The notes beneath the pieces are model-generated. The model had not been told where the DNA came from. It ran no database searches and saw nothing but the letters and a program-made list of their open reading frames with translations. Shown here piece by piece: positions 55,201 through 64,000 of a stretch of 64,000 nucleotides of DNA; positions within the stretch are counted from its first letter, which is position 1, and the number at the start of each line of letters is the position of its first letter. Source of the DNA: Trileptium ribeirensis (Eukaryota > Nematoda > Enoplea > Enoplida > Thoracostomopsidae); assembly GCA_030248225.1 (NCBI GenBank), contig JASANE010001425.1, forward strand, positions 36,895-100,894, in the 5' to 3' direction. Both the position numbers and the translations under genes were made by a program.

Positions 55201-57815
55201 GAGAGGGCCCTAACATCGTACGCCGCAGCCTCCATCGTTCCTGATCGTCCGCCGATCTCTAAAAGCTCCATGGGTGCCTCACACGGCGACCCGAATAAAT
55301 CCGATTCTTCCTGAGCCATATCAACATCATCGGCTTCCCTGCCGGAATCATCAACAACAACACTCTCAACACACGGATGGCCAGCCACAGAGGAGGAAAA
55401 TAATAATAATGGCTCATCAAATACAACAACATCATCTTCATCCACAATCTCTGCAGTCATCTCCAAAGAGCTGGGGGTCCCGGAATTCCCCCTTGAGGTG
55501 ATTCCCTGGGGAGTACCGGTTATAAAATCAACACTTCCTTTAACATCACTCAACCTATAATTTTGAACACAACCATCTTCCATTTCCTCACAAATTTCCA
55601 TACTTCCATCACTATCTTCCATTGCGGTTAAAGTTCGTGCGTTCGTTCCAAGCCCTCGCATGGCCGGATAGTTCGATTGATCGATCCTTCGCTCGCCTCG
55701 CTGTTCGCCATTTAATTCGCTCGCGGACATATATACAGGTGGATCAACACCCGCGCTGGGTGCATCCACACACAACATAGACAATCCCTCACCCCGAAAT
55801 CCCTCTTTTTGGTATTTTGTGTTTTCTTTACTATATACAGCGTTAGTGTGTTCGTTGCAGTATTGCTCGTCCTCAATATCACTAAGGCCCAATTCAATAA
55901 GTCCAGGGCTGTCCACACCCTGAACTAGATCACGGCTCCGTGGAAGACGCGCGGCGTCAGCCCACGAAGTGGACGTGATCACGTTCAGGTGTCTCTCAAC
56001 GAGTCCTTCCATCATCTCAAAATCGTCCAAGTCATCGTGTCTGTTTATCAAGTATCCGTCGTCATCGTACAATGGTTCGTCGGTAGTTGCGATGGCGTTC
56101 ACTCGTCCAGTCGGTTCACTATGTCCTAGTTTGCCTTGAATCATACCGAGCTCCCGACTGAGTACTTCTAATCGATGAGTGGTAGCTGGGCTCGGTTCTC
56201 TATTTCCACTACCTTGCGATGCGCTACAATTTAATTGATATCGCCGGCGCGGTACAGCACCGCTATTCCGGTTGTTGTCGTCCCGTGAATAAAATCGGCC
56301 AGGTTGCGGTTGCTGGGACCCCATGCCTCTATTAGGTGGGGGTCGTTCGCTCTGGGCGCGTTGATACCCATAGGCCGGTGCCGGCCGGTTGTTATAGCTA
56401 TCGTTTCCGCGCGTATTATTGGCAAATCCCGGCGGTGGTCGGCCATATTGTGGCCCCGCTTGATTGGGCCCGCTAGGTCGCATTCCCGCGTTGGGTGGAT
56501 TGTTCCACCCGGAATTATTCCGATATCCGTTTCCATTTTCGGTTCGCCGAAACTGTGGCGGTGGGCCTCCTCGGCCCGCATTATAGTTATCGTTTCGTGG
56601 GTATGCACCCACACCATTTCTTGGTCCGGGCGGCCCTGGCTCTCGGCGCGCGGCTCCAGATGCGTATGCTGCGGCTGGCTCGACATTGCGCGGCGCACCA
56701 TTCACGGCAGCAGGCGGGTACCGCACGTTATACGGGCATTCGCGCATAACGTGTCCTGGTTCTCCGCAGCGATAGCAGGTAATCTGCGGCATCGGCAAGC
56801 ACGGTGGCGCGGCGGGTGAGCCAGGCACAAACGGCGGCGCGAGAGCGTTAAGCTGGCGCGTGTTCTCGACCCTCTTATCAATCACATCCAGCAACCGACT
56901 TATAGTGTCACTATTGTTATTATTTGCTTTGCGGTGCTCCTCCATCATGTTTTGAAGTTGTGTGATCAGGCCTTCTCCTCCTTCCTCAAGCAGAGAATTT
57001 ACAGTTTTAGCCCGAGGCTTACTAGCGACGGGAGCGTCTGGTTCAGGGCACGCAGCGTTAGCGTCTTCGTATCGCTTAGCAACACCCACGGTGTCCCGAA
57101 AGGTCTCACACTCGTGAATTTGGTTGAGAACCTGCCTACGCACCTCAGGGCGTAAGCCTCGCTGGAAAAACATGCGTAGCATGGTGTCCCGCTGCTCATC
57201 TTCCATATCGGGAAAGGCGCGATCACACAACTTCTGCAACTCTAAGCCGTACATTGCTACTGGCTCGTTAGCTCCTTGTTGTCTGGTACACAGTCCTGAT
57301 AATGACTTCTCAGGACGGCGAGATGACGAAAATAGGAAGCGTAAATTGGCCACTAATCCTAGAAAACTTTGGCGTTTTCCCGGTGGAAGGCCCTCAAAGG
57401 CCTCCCTAGCCGGTCCACGCAAGAGAGCTGGAACGCATATTAATTTTCGTCGATCGTCCCAACCATTGGCGTTGGCGAGACGATTATACATTCGAACCCA
57501 GTCCTCGAAGTCTTGGCCTCCTGGTTTCCCATCAAAGGTCGGCATGTCCCTTAGTGGGATCATAGGAGGACCAGCCGGTTGGGTAGTCAGATGGTGCAGA
57601 ATAGCGTTAGCAGTAGTTGTGTCCAGTCCAGGCGACTCGGACGCCTCTCCTCGACGCGATTGTCCAGGGGGTCGGGGCGGAGGGGTGAGCGGTCGCTCAC
57701 CGGTGCCAGCGGCCCGCCGCGGCCTGGCACGTAAGTCGTCTTCCATATGTCCGTCAGTCCAGCCAAGGAAGTCGTCGGCTCCCAAGTCTCCGTTATGAGT
57801 ATCGTTGGAGTCCAT
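49197..57815 (-). CDS. gag-env-pro: Inner element Gag-Env-protease polyprotein, 2872 residues
   Basis: ATG at 57813-57815. In order: a capsid-type retrotransposon Gag (about 90-255); nucleocapsid with one zinc knuckle, C347-x2-C-x4-H-x4-C, then Gly/Asn/Arg-rich sequence to about 545; an acidic Ser-rich stretch to about 1390; an unrecognised, probably folded region (about 1395-1740) with Cys/His C1559-x2-C-x2-C-H. Next comes an env-like glycoprotein from Met1819: signal peptide LLLLWLSALSS, ectodomain, furin-like KREKR (ends 1974) followed by an Ala/Gly-rich fusion-peptide-like segment, heptad-like helix, and an anchor at 2386-2405. After a basic tail comes an aspartic protease with LVDTGADVS (D2559), then the linker to RT. 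Frame and catalytic motifs are intact. Env between Gag and protease is unusual; if read as one chain, Gag and Pol would lie on the cytosolic side of the membrane. The ORF stops at 49197, where pol continues in the -1 frame. Confidence 0.92.
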   Translation of the reverse strand: MDSNDTHNGDLGADDFLGWTDGHMEDDLRARPRRAAGTGERPLTPPPRPPGQSRRGEASESPGLDTTTANAILHHLTTQPAGPPMIPLRDMPTFDGKPGGQDFEDWVRMYNRLANANGWDDRRKLICVPALLRGPAREAFEGLPPGKRQSFLGLVANLRFLFSSSRRPEKSLSGLCTRQQGANEPVAMYGLELQKLCDRAFPDMEDEQRDTMLRMFFQRGLRPEVRRQVLNQIHECETFRDTVGVAKRYEDANAACPEPDAPVASKPRAKTVNSLLEEGGEGLITQLQNMMEEHRKANNNNSDTISRLLDVIDKRVENTRQLNALAPPFVPGSPAAPPCLPMPQITCYRCGEPGHVMRECPYNVRYPPAAVNGAPRNVEPAAAYASGAARREPGPPGPRNGVGAYPRNDNYNAGRGGPPPQFRRTENGNGYRNNSGWNNPPNAGMRPSGPNQAGPQYGRPPPGFANNTRGNDSYNNRPAPAYGYQRAQSERPPPNRGMGSQQPQPGRFYSRDDNNRNSGAVPRRRYQLNCSASQGSGNREPSPATTHRLEVLSRELGMIQGKLGHSEPTGRVNAIATTDEPLYDDDGYLINRHDDLDDFEMMEGLVERHLNVITSTSWADAARLPRSRDLVQGVDSPGLIELGLSDIEDEQYCNEHTNAVYSKENTKYQKEGFRGEGLSMLCVDAPSAGVDPPVYMSASELNGEQRGERRIDQSNYPAMRGLGTNARTLTAMEDSDGSMEICEEMEDGCVQNYRLSDVKGSVDFITGTPQGITSRGNSGTPSSLEMTAEIVDEDDVVVFDEPLLLFSSSVAGHPCVESVVVDDSGREADDVDMAQEESDLFGSPCEAPMELLEIGGRSGTMEAAAYDVRALSESPSPSSVLNYRSYDVVCGPDRRAGRPLCDGENCVSYECIDLPKLGRAYSLSELLEDNNGSDVDVIECYFEPAKYATDGLEVTFPTSLARGSTVIGSFLDADRGRPCHPYPSRGSDGFAADCADEAGMIVGAESIARGLPRYGDVDGRVANKDCPLHCEASVAPTVVEARNDVTCNELSFFNESCSEVSVKDSAECVELVEAVELKESNELLYERSGTAASDANYVSEAKVCNISLGTQPENDYRGNEPKNELEYGVTVAPDGPDDRHDECSDSEIDEERLLSDEEFWANWVDPNADWYRREPSPDAREWHSEGVWEVRRENNNELPRAPSDDGIDLSLRASQLSIRSEEGDGAVGGSDLSEGSGSGSIATGSVNEMSSDPQVENVRGDPIEGTPCMRPGNLGSSTDTLADVSSDILGPVEEVPSMPSGNSGNPDEVDVTTEESVEGRPCMSPGNSEESVSVISEDSDVCMGHKNLLNFVREANNERVHRLDEQLLDMSGLCLPNHMPIELGRVRAMTDEERDRILGTDTLFTMPTDLTETATYQFPRVGLTDDAPNESAEGLIPINFRASEINADFGQPLALQPQALFYRRVITVMEQLNNLSRLFELRFEVSTRPTLQRDAAMLSSILGMASPIGHCMTGMYLGPVTLASLESFIELVGQCVNGHTLQQVIEREFEVELSRDPVCRQCQECHTRDSRDIGLSCYFYGQRGRWTYDGTLSTACASILPDGYVAPHWPFYVGIQSARMQKTFREANLELHDLLCEAPYLIEFIYRNQDTRGVPINSFVDQAISNMEFDDEAHRLARLVLLSARLRLLRRPDIAALLETEGNASVGLKLGRDRLISELCLFPDDDTDCSVPNLDEQLNTALAAYLDSSDEESEDNSDSDSAQQESITESSDTETSDEEIKSDITEHIANKETMREPNRNEVRSPSPSLSNGLGHPSGMWRVCTILLLLWLSALSSTRATLSPFSDSISRLGAFVNRQVGVVIEPQGLVVTSDQTTHLPVVLQLSLRDWERKSDPYVSKFCPPYEANGSCRADCCRKVNCTEYPQLHETLSALERELDDAYHGVLDTNYYSLLVHSFCVANEQLCDLTHKREKRFASLIAAAAGAVSGFLGLGMAFSNGVHINNVRQQVTVLEKFMRETNDVSFRNTKAIRQLTRANEDIYAFLHHSMQEVVSMIEQVRCADQKEIAHVHHQLIDHILRANMRSSVQAIMESMLNGELSPAVIDVVMLRRLFSMDPRISKTILMREPSLAYQFGRVMPVSVDLTAFRFGFILQLPLPMRNDVRPYFRIYNTGWNAPATQTQLRLPLPQYAARLGHIRFESLNLGACKQRPGIAFCEPHALITDHSTNCLEWIIAGEHVPETIKHTCSNRSLIGPLTNDTSVHTTIQGVLIRTSEPEVILTNRRQLAHVTMGKSIKLPPNGVLWFPHGNYTQLGIGSIVLTSMLKPEKITIKFGPNITIDRLSGIKLRPLTWDSLDNAKAINLRVAQIAKDQVRSVVNLPAVEYTGFLPYFIITVAVGLISLIYFMTKCKLPPKYGYYIPRWFPCRGRLIRTDSKPKKAIRWIRAKHRLPSAPPAEDDFPHTDRTSPTEVTVGPSGTPRVSVASSRAPRRSNRLLTSRNSSEEELVFIEDDELFVAPTRDLRRGPRQGMFTRQLNTMNAGNTPLLINATILGTPVMTLVDTGADVSIMSQALAARLGLVPRDTTTTRIVSATQQELTISGVVKAPITIGSLSTPCDFQVTTDTPYECILGTDFMALLPYVAINFKDRCLDLSNGTENCSAPFADQGDYRPPVINVVTRKYTQVPPNTELFINAIPEITQPPTGQALFVPDPFIRDVAIAHSLVLTGQRMIPIALMNFGNFPVAIHAGQTIGHIEMLDDNEVEFLYDSNKRLLQLDPPRRTKQCNNIGVTRNNVVQIISEQKKTIDTERSIQVLSKIDFGQTTLNPFELKQLKTTISENADIFSVHPSDLGRCGVHQHRIVTGDARPIKQVPYI
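50588..52361 (-). other. Env-like module within the polyprotein
   Basis: About 590 residues with the layout of a type I viral fusion glycoprotein. They run from a cleavable signal peptide and a Cys-rich attachment part (CPPYEANGSCRADCCRK), through the basic cleavage site and hydrophobic stretch, to helical segments, a Cys-containing membrane-proximal part and a single transmembrane helix with a short basic tail. N-x-S/T sites are present. I cannot assign it to a named viral glycoprotein family. Just before Met1819 the coding strand reads CATCCTTCAG-GT-ATG, which could be a 3' splice site serving a separate env mRNA. The outer element carries the C-terminal half of the same protein. Confidence 0.75.
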
Positions 57816-59180
57816 TTCGCCGTTTTCCCAGTATTAGTATAACTGCCAAACGGATCGCGGTTTAAATGTCAGTCAGCAATAGTTACTAAGCGAGGTATCA
57901 GTTAGGTAAGACGGGATGAGATAACTAGTACTAGCGGCCCTTCCTACAGTTAAATTTGGGCAGCTCAAATTTCGTCTACCAAAAACAGATATCAAGAACC
58001 TGTGACAAGTAAAACTCAACGGTCCTTACTAGCAATTTAGGTTAATAAGCGCAATAATCAGTAACCTTGAGCTCTCCAGCTGGCAACGAATTACAATAGG
58101 CTATGTCACGATAAGGTCAATCAGTACAAACTAAAATTGTTACCAAATAACGTTACAAAAACTACAGATAGTTAACAAAACAGGCAAAAATATATAAATC
58201 AAGTTTACAGTGTCTGGTTGGCTTCGTCCGGCAATTGTCCAATTCCACGTAGTCGATAGGCACAGATCGTTCGATGTCGTGACCCGCAAAATGAAAATTA
58301 TAGACAGTGTTCACAAGAGAAGCTGCTTTGCCAACCGAAAAGGGTAGATTCGAGCAGTAGTATTGAGTCCACGTCGTTATAATCAACAATGTCCCGGCAG
58401 TGACGACAACAGTCGGGCTGAAGTGTGGTCGAAGGCGGAGCAGATGTCGCAGCAAGGCGTCCCGAAACAATCGAATATACCCAGCCAATTAACGTTAAAT
58501 AATTGGTGCGATTGTACCTCGTACCCGGAACCAACGTAGAGCAGCTAAATTATTGTAGGCTCACGGGCGAAATTGTTCCGAAATAGACGGAAGACCGCGG
58601 CGAAAATTGACGTAGAAGCAAATTAACGTTACAATAGCTTGGTGATACAAAACCAGTACCGTCGGTAAAATTCCAGCAATTAAATATACGCTAATGATTA
58701 ACAAATTAATTAATTAGCCGTTAGCAACACAAGAACATGTCCTGAAATAGTGCCCGTCTAAATTGATAAGCCCACGCGATGACGCGCTTAACGGGACGGC
58801 AAGCGGCAGCAAAAGTCACTGTCCATAAACAAGGGTCAGTGGGTCAAACCGAAGCAAACGTAGAACACTCACCATCATCCGAACAAGGGCACAAAATAAT
58901 AGCAAACACAAAGATAGGTACAACACGCATAGCCAGAACACACAAACATAAAGGTCATACCGTTTTCCACTTGCGAGAGGTCCAGCAAAGAAGGAAAATT
59001 GGGCCAGCGGGAAGTTGATCTATACTTAGTCTAGCGTGTAAAACTTTCAAATGTCCCGGAGGCTCGTCAGCATTCATAGTCACCCCGGTCGAAACAAAAT
59101 AGGCGCTCTCACGACGTATGTATTAGATGAAAAATTTCAACTCGCATCGTGTGGTCGAACAGAATAATGAACGCCTCACG
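57816..59180 (-). other. Long 5' leader of the inner element
   Basis: About 1.4 kb between the primer site and the Gag ATG. Two overlapping frames (58162-58488 and 58298-58534) begin only at TTG codons and show no domain, so no gene is called. It may hold packaging or splicing signals, but none is identifiable by eye. Confidence 0.6.
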
Positions 59181-59192
59181 GCGTGGCCCCCA
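59181..59192 (-). promoter_or_regulatory. Candidate primer binding site
   Basis: On the coding strand TGGGGGCCACGC begins 4 nt after the LTR end. A TGG start complementary to a tRNA CCA tail, right after the 5' LTR, is the standard position for minus-strand priming. It fixes C as the 5' LTR. The tRNA species is not identified. Confidence 0.5.
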
Positions 59193-59196
59193 ACGA

Positions 59197-62100
59197 TGTA
59201 ATAACGGTGACGCAGCTGCATGGCGCAACTTCCTAACACCATGCCCATACGACCCCGGCTATCATAACCTCAAGGGCGGACCCTAAGTTTTGAATTTTAC
59301 CCACTTTTCTTGGTCAGACCCAAGAAGTTACGGAGCTTAGCAGGCCGCAGGCGCGCTTCACGGGGTGTGTTCGGACCCCGCCCGATTGGTTGCGCACGTG
59401 TCTAGTATCCTGGTATGATTACTGAGGCCCCCAGGGAGGTTGACACCGAATCCTGCTCACAGGTCATAATGTCAAACCGATCTTCCCTGACCTAATTTAA
59501 TGGAAGTTGATTCGTCTAGCGAATTTGCAATGAAACGCATGATAATTTTAGTTTCCTAGGTAAATTTTAACTCTGCGGAGTTTATCCCTAGCCGAACACT
59601 TTATCTGTTGTAGCCATATGGCCCCCACAGGGTTCCGACATGCCCTGAAAGTTTAACGTCGGATTACCTAGTTCACCTCTGAATAGTCTGATTGTGTTAA
59701 TGTAACTATAGATTATGTTTTCCTAGTAAAATTTTATTTATCCGTGTGTACTAATTTCACAAATGACATCGGTAGTAATCTTTCGTGGACCACTCTCGCT
59801 GTAGTACCGTTACGCAAACAGATCAATATTGGTGGCGGACCGCTCGTGTCAGGGCTTGTGGTATTTTGCGTCCGCAAGCCGTGGCACGAAGGGTCGGCCT
59901 GTCCAATTGGACGTCCTTATCACGCTAGGAATCCAATAACACGGGACACGTCAATTGATTTTCAAGGATTTATTCGCAAATGATGTACAAACTCAATTAA
60001 TAATGGGCATCAGGTAAAGTACACATGTAATTTATAAATGATGACAATGATACGTTACCCGTCCGAGTATTCGTCCCCGTGTCTAATGCGAAGGAAAGGG
60101 GAGAGGCGCGAGCGAAGACGTTCCCGGCAGGGCCGGACCAGAATCTATCTACCCGAGGCGTTCCACGTCGAACGTTAACTAAGTCAGCTGTCGCTCGGGC
60201 TATGCGTCTGGCGTGCTTCGAAGTTCGCTCTCAACAACGTGCGGCAATGCATACAATTCGAGCTATGCGGGAAAGGGGTATAGCAGTGACCGGGCATGAA
60301 TTTGGGTACGGGGAAAGCAGGGGCCTACAGTACAAGATAAAACTTAATCAAGTTAACAAACTCGACTATGGTACAAGGCATAACATTGTCCAGGCAAAAC
60401 ATAACTTATAAATGTCAGTAAGCAAAGACTATCAATCCCGGTTTAACCAACGAGTCGCCTACATCTCAGTCCGAAGATAAAACGCGGTCCACGTGTGCAT
60501 CTCTCGTCCTACGCTGGCGGCCGAGCGTCCCTATCAGGTCACTGGTTTCGTTCTGCAGCCAGGCTTTTCTCTAATCCTCCTATAGCCGATATCTCCGAAA
60601 TTTGAGAAGTCCAGCCGGGAATTCGGTGCCCGGAGTCCTACTAGTCTATAACCGGTAGACCGGTGATGTCGCGGCCGATTTTGGTGGCGGAGTATCACTT
60701 GAACTACGCTATGTCGGTGGAGGAACAGAGTTTTACTCATTTGAACGGTCGCCCTTGGTCATTGTGTTGACAGCCTAAGTAGTTGGGGCAAGGGCGGCTG
60801 TCGCCTCTAGCGATTTCCTAAGCGACCGAGGCCGTAATTTCAACCATTCTGACGGACTGCCGTGTCCGTCCTACAACTGGGACTCGTTTCGCTGGGGTGG
60901 GTTGGTACTTTTCTTTTGGGGTTGTTTTGGTTGGTGCCTTTCCTTTTCCTTTCTTGCTTTTGGTTTCTTTGGTTTCTTTGTTTCCTTGGCTCGTTTTATT
61001 TCTGTTGTTTCCTTTTGTTCCTGTTGTCTCCTTTGTTTTGCTTATCCTATTGCCTTAATACACTGTACTCATCGAAATTGTACAGTGTCTCAACTGCACT
61101 ATCGAAATTGTGCAGTTGAGTTATTACTAAAATTTTACTGAAATTTCTCAGAACTCGATAGTCGAGTGGTCAATACTGAAAAAATCTGCAGCGGGCACAA
61201 AATCCCCGTGCAGGATCAAAACTTAGAACGGGAAAACGAAAAAGGAGCGAGGCAAAAACGACACTAATTCAGAGCAAGGGCATACATAGTACATAGCCTA
61301 ACGGGTAACCAGGGATAAAATGAAAAAAATACTTAAACTCAGCGATCAAGTCGCTCCAAAAGGAAGATGGGGTTTTGCACTTGCTCGGTTTGGGGTCAAA
61401 ATGATTCGCGAGAGGTCGCGGTTTTCTTTATTAAAAGGAAGATGTTGTAGTCCATTTTCTCTGTTTTAAGGACGGGGCACCGTGCCGGGCCTTTGGAAGA
61501 GGGCGCTGTGCCGGATTTTTGTAATCACTAACCATGCGGTCGGTTCGTTTTAGTACGATGATTTTCCTACGTACTACCGTGAAGCTTAACCACGTCGTTC
61601 TATGCGTGAATACGGTAACTTAATAGCCTGGTCGAGGTAATTTCACAGCACGCCTTTGGAGTAATATCTTTACAGGACGGTTAGGGAGTGTCATGAGGGG
61701 CTGTGGAGGATTCGGGCGTGTCGGAACTAATCCTAGCGTAATCCAGGCGATAACCAGGTCAAGCTAATAAGCAAATCGGATGCTGGCAAAATCGTACCAA
61801 GCTTAAGTTGAAAAGCTTGCTCCTTGCGGAGTGCAAAAACACCTTAGGCTCAAGCTGAAATCTCTTAGAATTTGTTTGTCTTTTATCTTCCCCAAATTTT
61901 CTTAACTCAACTGACAAAATAAATTTTAGGGCTTTCTAAAGCCCGACGGAGGCTAATCCTCCGTCCCTAACTGCAACGTCAGTCCGAGCTCAAGCAGCGG
62001 CATGAGCATCGAACGGTCTACTAAACTGTAATTTGGATAAACCATAACCATAATCAGAAACAAGCAAATCCCTATGGTTTCGTTGGTAAATTTTACCGTG

Positions 62101-64000
62101 GTCTGCTCAGGAAAAATCGACAGCCCTAACTCAAGAGCAACAAGTCATGTAAAAGCACGGACGAGAGGCGTCCATTTTGATTTGCCTTACCTATGACCAC
62201 GGGGAATCAGAACTACTTCGACTTTTGTGTTCACAACCTAATACCCTCCGTGCAATCGCTCAAGATGCCCAAAACGGAACTCGACAGAGGAGGTTTGTCA
62301 AAGGCCATGTAAAAGTGTGACTGAGCTAACGCGGGAAACAAGACGTCCTCCGACGGGCGTCCAGTCGAACTATCGAAACTAAAATCGCCTACTAATCAAG
62401 TATTTAACGGTCTGTTACATCTGATCTGGGGAAAATAAACCCCCATGCGCCTGGTTCTCTTCCTGACTTACAACGTTTGATCCGGGACAGCAACTGCTAG
62501 TCCCCTTCCGCGAGACGGAAGATGTCTGCGCGGGTCCTCCATCGTCGAATCCATTCCAAACGCGAAGAAAAAAAGCACAAGAAAGCATATAAAAGCTGCG
62601 AAACTGTACTAATAAAATTAAAGTGTCGGAGCCGGTCAGTAAAGCCGACCGAACTCCGCGCTGTCGAAGTCGAACTGATTCCAAGAGACGACGCGGTAGT
62701 CGTCGCCTCAAAATTTTCTGCTATGTTGAAAGATAGCCATTTTGTCGCTATCCAATCGGAGAAGCTCTTTTGACGCCCTCTTTTTCGAGTTCAAACCCGG
62801 GCGCCCAATCGAAAAATTCCCCAAATTTTATTTTTGACAGCTATCGTAAACCCAGGGTCCCCTTTAGAGAGAGTCGGCTTCAATCGAAATCGCCGACATC
62901 AAGTTTGAACCCTCCGATTACTCGGAGGTCGACCATCTGTGAGTTTTCTCCCAAAACCTCCGATTTTACCCCATCTGTAGTCCCAAATTCTTGTCAGAAA
63001 CTTGTCGAAAACTCATTACTCAGATCTCTTAAACCTATTACCTAACTTAGCTTGGTCGTTGTCCCCCAAATGTCCCACGAAAGCTGCTAAATCACCCGTC
63101 AAATTTTCAAAATTTTGAATCTTTTCGCTCTGCAAAGTACTTAGAGTAAGCTGGAATATGTCTTTTCGGTGATCTGGTCCTCATCCATCAAATTTTCCCC
63201 CAGCTAACTCGCCGATTTAAAGCCAAATTTCTGCTATTTAGCGAGTTAGCTGCCTCATCCATCACCTAATTAAGCTTATTTGGAGGGCATCTGGGGCTAA
63301 ATTTTATCGCCCTATCCATGGATAAACGTGCAAACATTGCACGTTTATATGTTGGCTTACAAGATAAAGCCAAACATTCCAAGCTAATGGCTTTCCTAGC
63401 TAAATTTCAAATATCCCGACAGGACGTCTTTGGACGTCCCGAAGGGGGGGAACCGAAAGAAGAAATGAGCCGATTTCGCGGCCTGGGACGCAGCACATTC
63501 CTACGTATCCTCTGAACTATCCGGGGTCCTATTCAGGAACTCTCGGAGCCCATGGGAGGGCCCTAAATCTACCCCCCCATCTTTCCTAGTCCTATGCGTC
63601 CAGTCCGTCCGTAAAACTCACAAATTTAACAGAATTTTGTACGTCCTGTCCTCGTTGTCCTGTTTTTTGTTGTCCTCTTAGAGTCTATATAATATATATA
63701 TATATATATCTACATACATACACACACATACATACAATACTCATGAGCACACACTACACATGAGACACACAGGCGACCTGAGCGACAGAAAGGTCGCTCA
63801 AGTTCACACTAGAAACACGAAGAACCACAACAACAACAACATTAGCACAACAACAACAACAACAACAACAACACATACACATACACGCATACATATACAC
63901 ACACTCATGGCGACAGCAGCGACGACAACCGACCAAAAGTCGGTTAGAGAGAGTGGAAAAGAAAAAGAAGAACGAAAAAGGAAGGGCACGGGAAGGAAGT
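59197..64000 (-). repeat. LTR copy C (5' LTR) of the inner element, cut by the window edge
   Basis: Starts TGTAATAACGG at 59197 and is still in progress at 64000; from copies A and B it should end near 65.5 kb. It resembles A more than B at about 60060-60200 and 62940-63170, but resembles B more at about 63450-63620, so it is a mosaic. It carries the same hairpins as A and B. Candidate TATA-like sequence on the coding strand lies in the TATATATATA tract near 63690, matching tracts near 34825 (A) and 41290 (B). If that is the promoter, the transcribed LTR part would be about 4.5 kb. Confidence 0.85.
61061..61167. other. Stem-loop cluster in LTR C
   Basis: The same three hairpins as in A and B. 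Changes fall in the loops (TGTCGAAATT to TATCGAAATT) and at the loop-closing pair of the first hairpin. Confidence 0.85.

Noticed and set aside
58162..58534. Leader ORFs with a hydrophobic stretch.
   Set aside because: They start only at TTG codons, overlap in two frames and show no family features.

Overview
This looks like invertebrate animal nuclear DNA made almost entirely of transposable elements. I find no convincing host gene, rRNA or intact tRNA. The left quarter (1-16373) is mostly AT-rich and holds small or decayed repeats: a 98-bp minisatellite, several MITE-like elements (one with a clean 8-bp hAT-type target duplication), a 5'-truncated CR1/jockey-type LINE, a tRNA-derived SINE and a broken short-LTR Ty3/gypsy element. 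The species cannot be identified. Very large Ty3/gypsy elements are known from planarian flatworms, which is one reason to think of that kind of host, but it is not proof.

From 16374 to the right edge there are two related, nested, giant Ty3/gypsy-type elements, both on the minus strand. The outer one (LTR about 16374-22795, interior about 22796-30286) is decayed but legible. Read 5' to 3' it has the end of an env-like protein, protease, RT, RNase H, integrase, and then two tandem copies of an accessory gene. That gene looks like a NADAR (YbiA-like ADP-ribose/N-glycosidase) domain followed by an SGNH-hydrolase-like domain. Its LTR is split by a 2.57-kb DNA transposon whose ends are arrays of small hairpins.

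The inner element interrupts the outer env exactly at 30286/30287. It has three copies of a roughly 6.4-kb LTR: A at 30287-36617, B at 36674-43101, and C from 59197 past the window edge. Its coding region (43418-57815) is nearly intact. A 2872-residue ORF carries Gag, a long acidic region, an unrecognised Cys-containing region, an env-like glycoprotein with its own signal peptide and transmembrane helix, and a protease. Next, in the -1 frame, comes an 1830-residue RT-RNase H-integrase ORF with a 750-residue tail. Last, again in the -1 frame, is a truncated copy of the NADAR gene.

The order gag-env-PR-RT-RH-IN is unusual, because gypsy-type env normally follows pol. The outer element shares the env-PR-RT part of this order, so it is a lineage feature. 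The most notable points are the NADAR/SGNH accessory gene, the env position, and LTRs filled with perfect stem-loops that are preserved, with compensatory change, between diverged copies.
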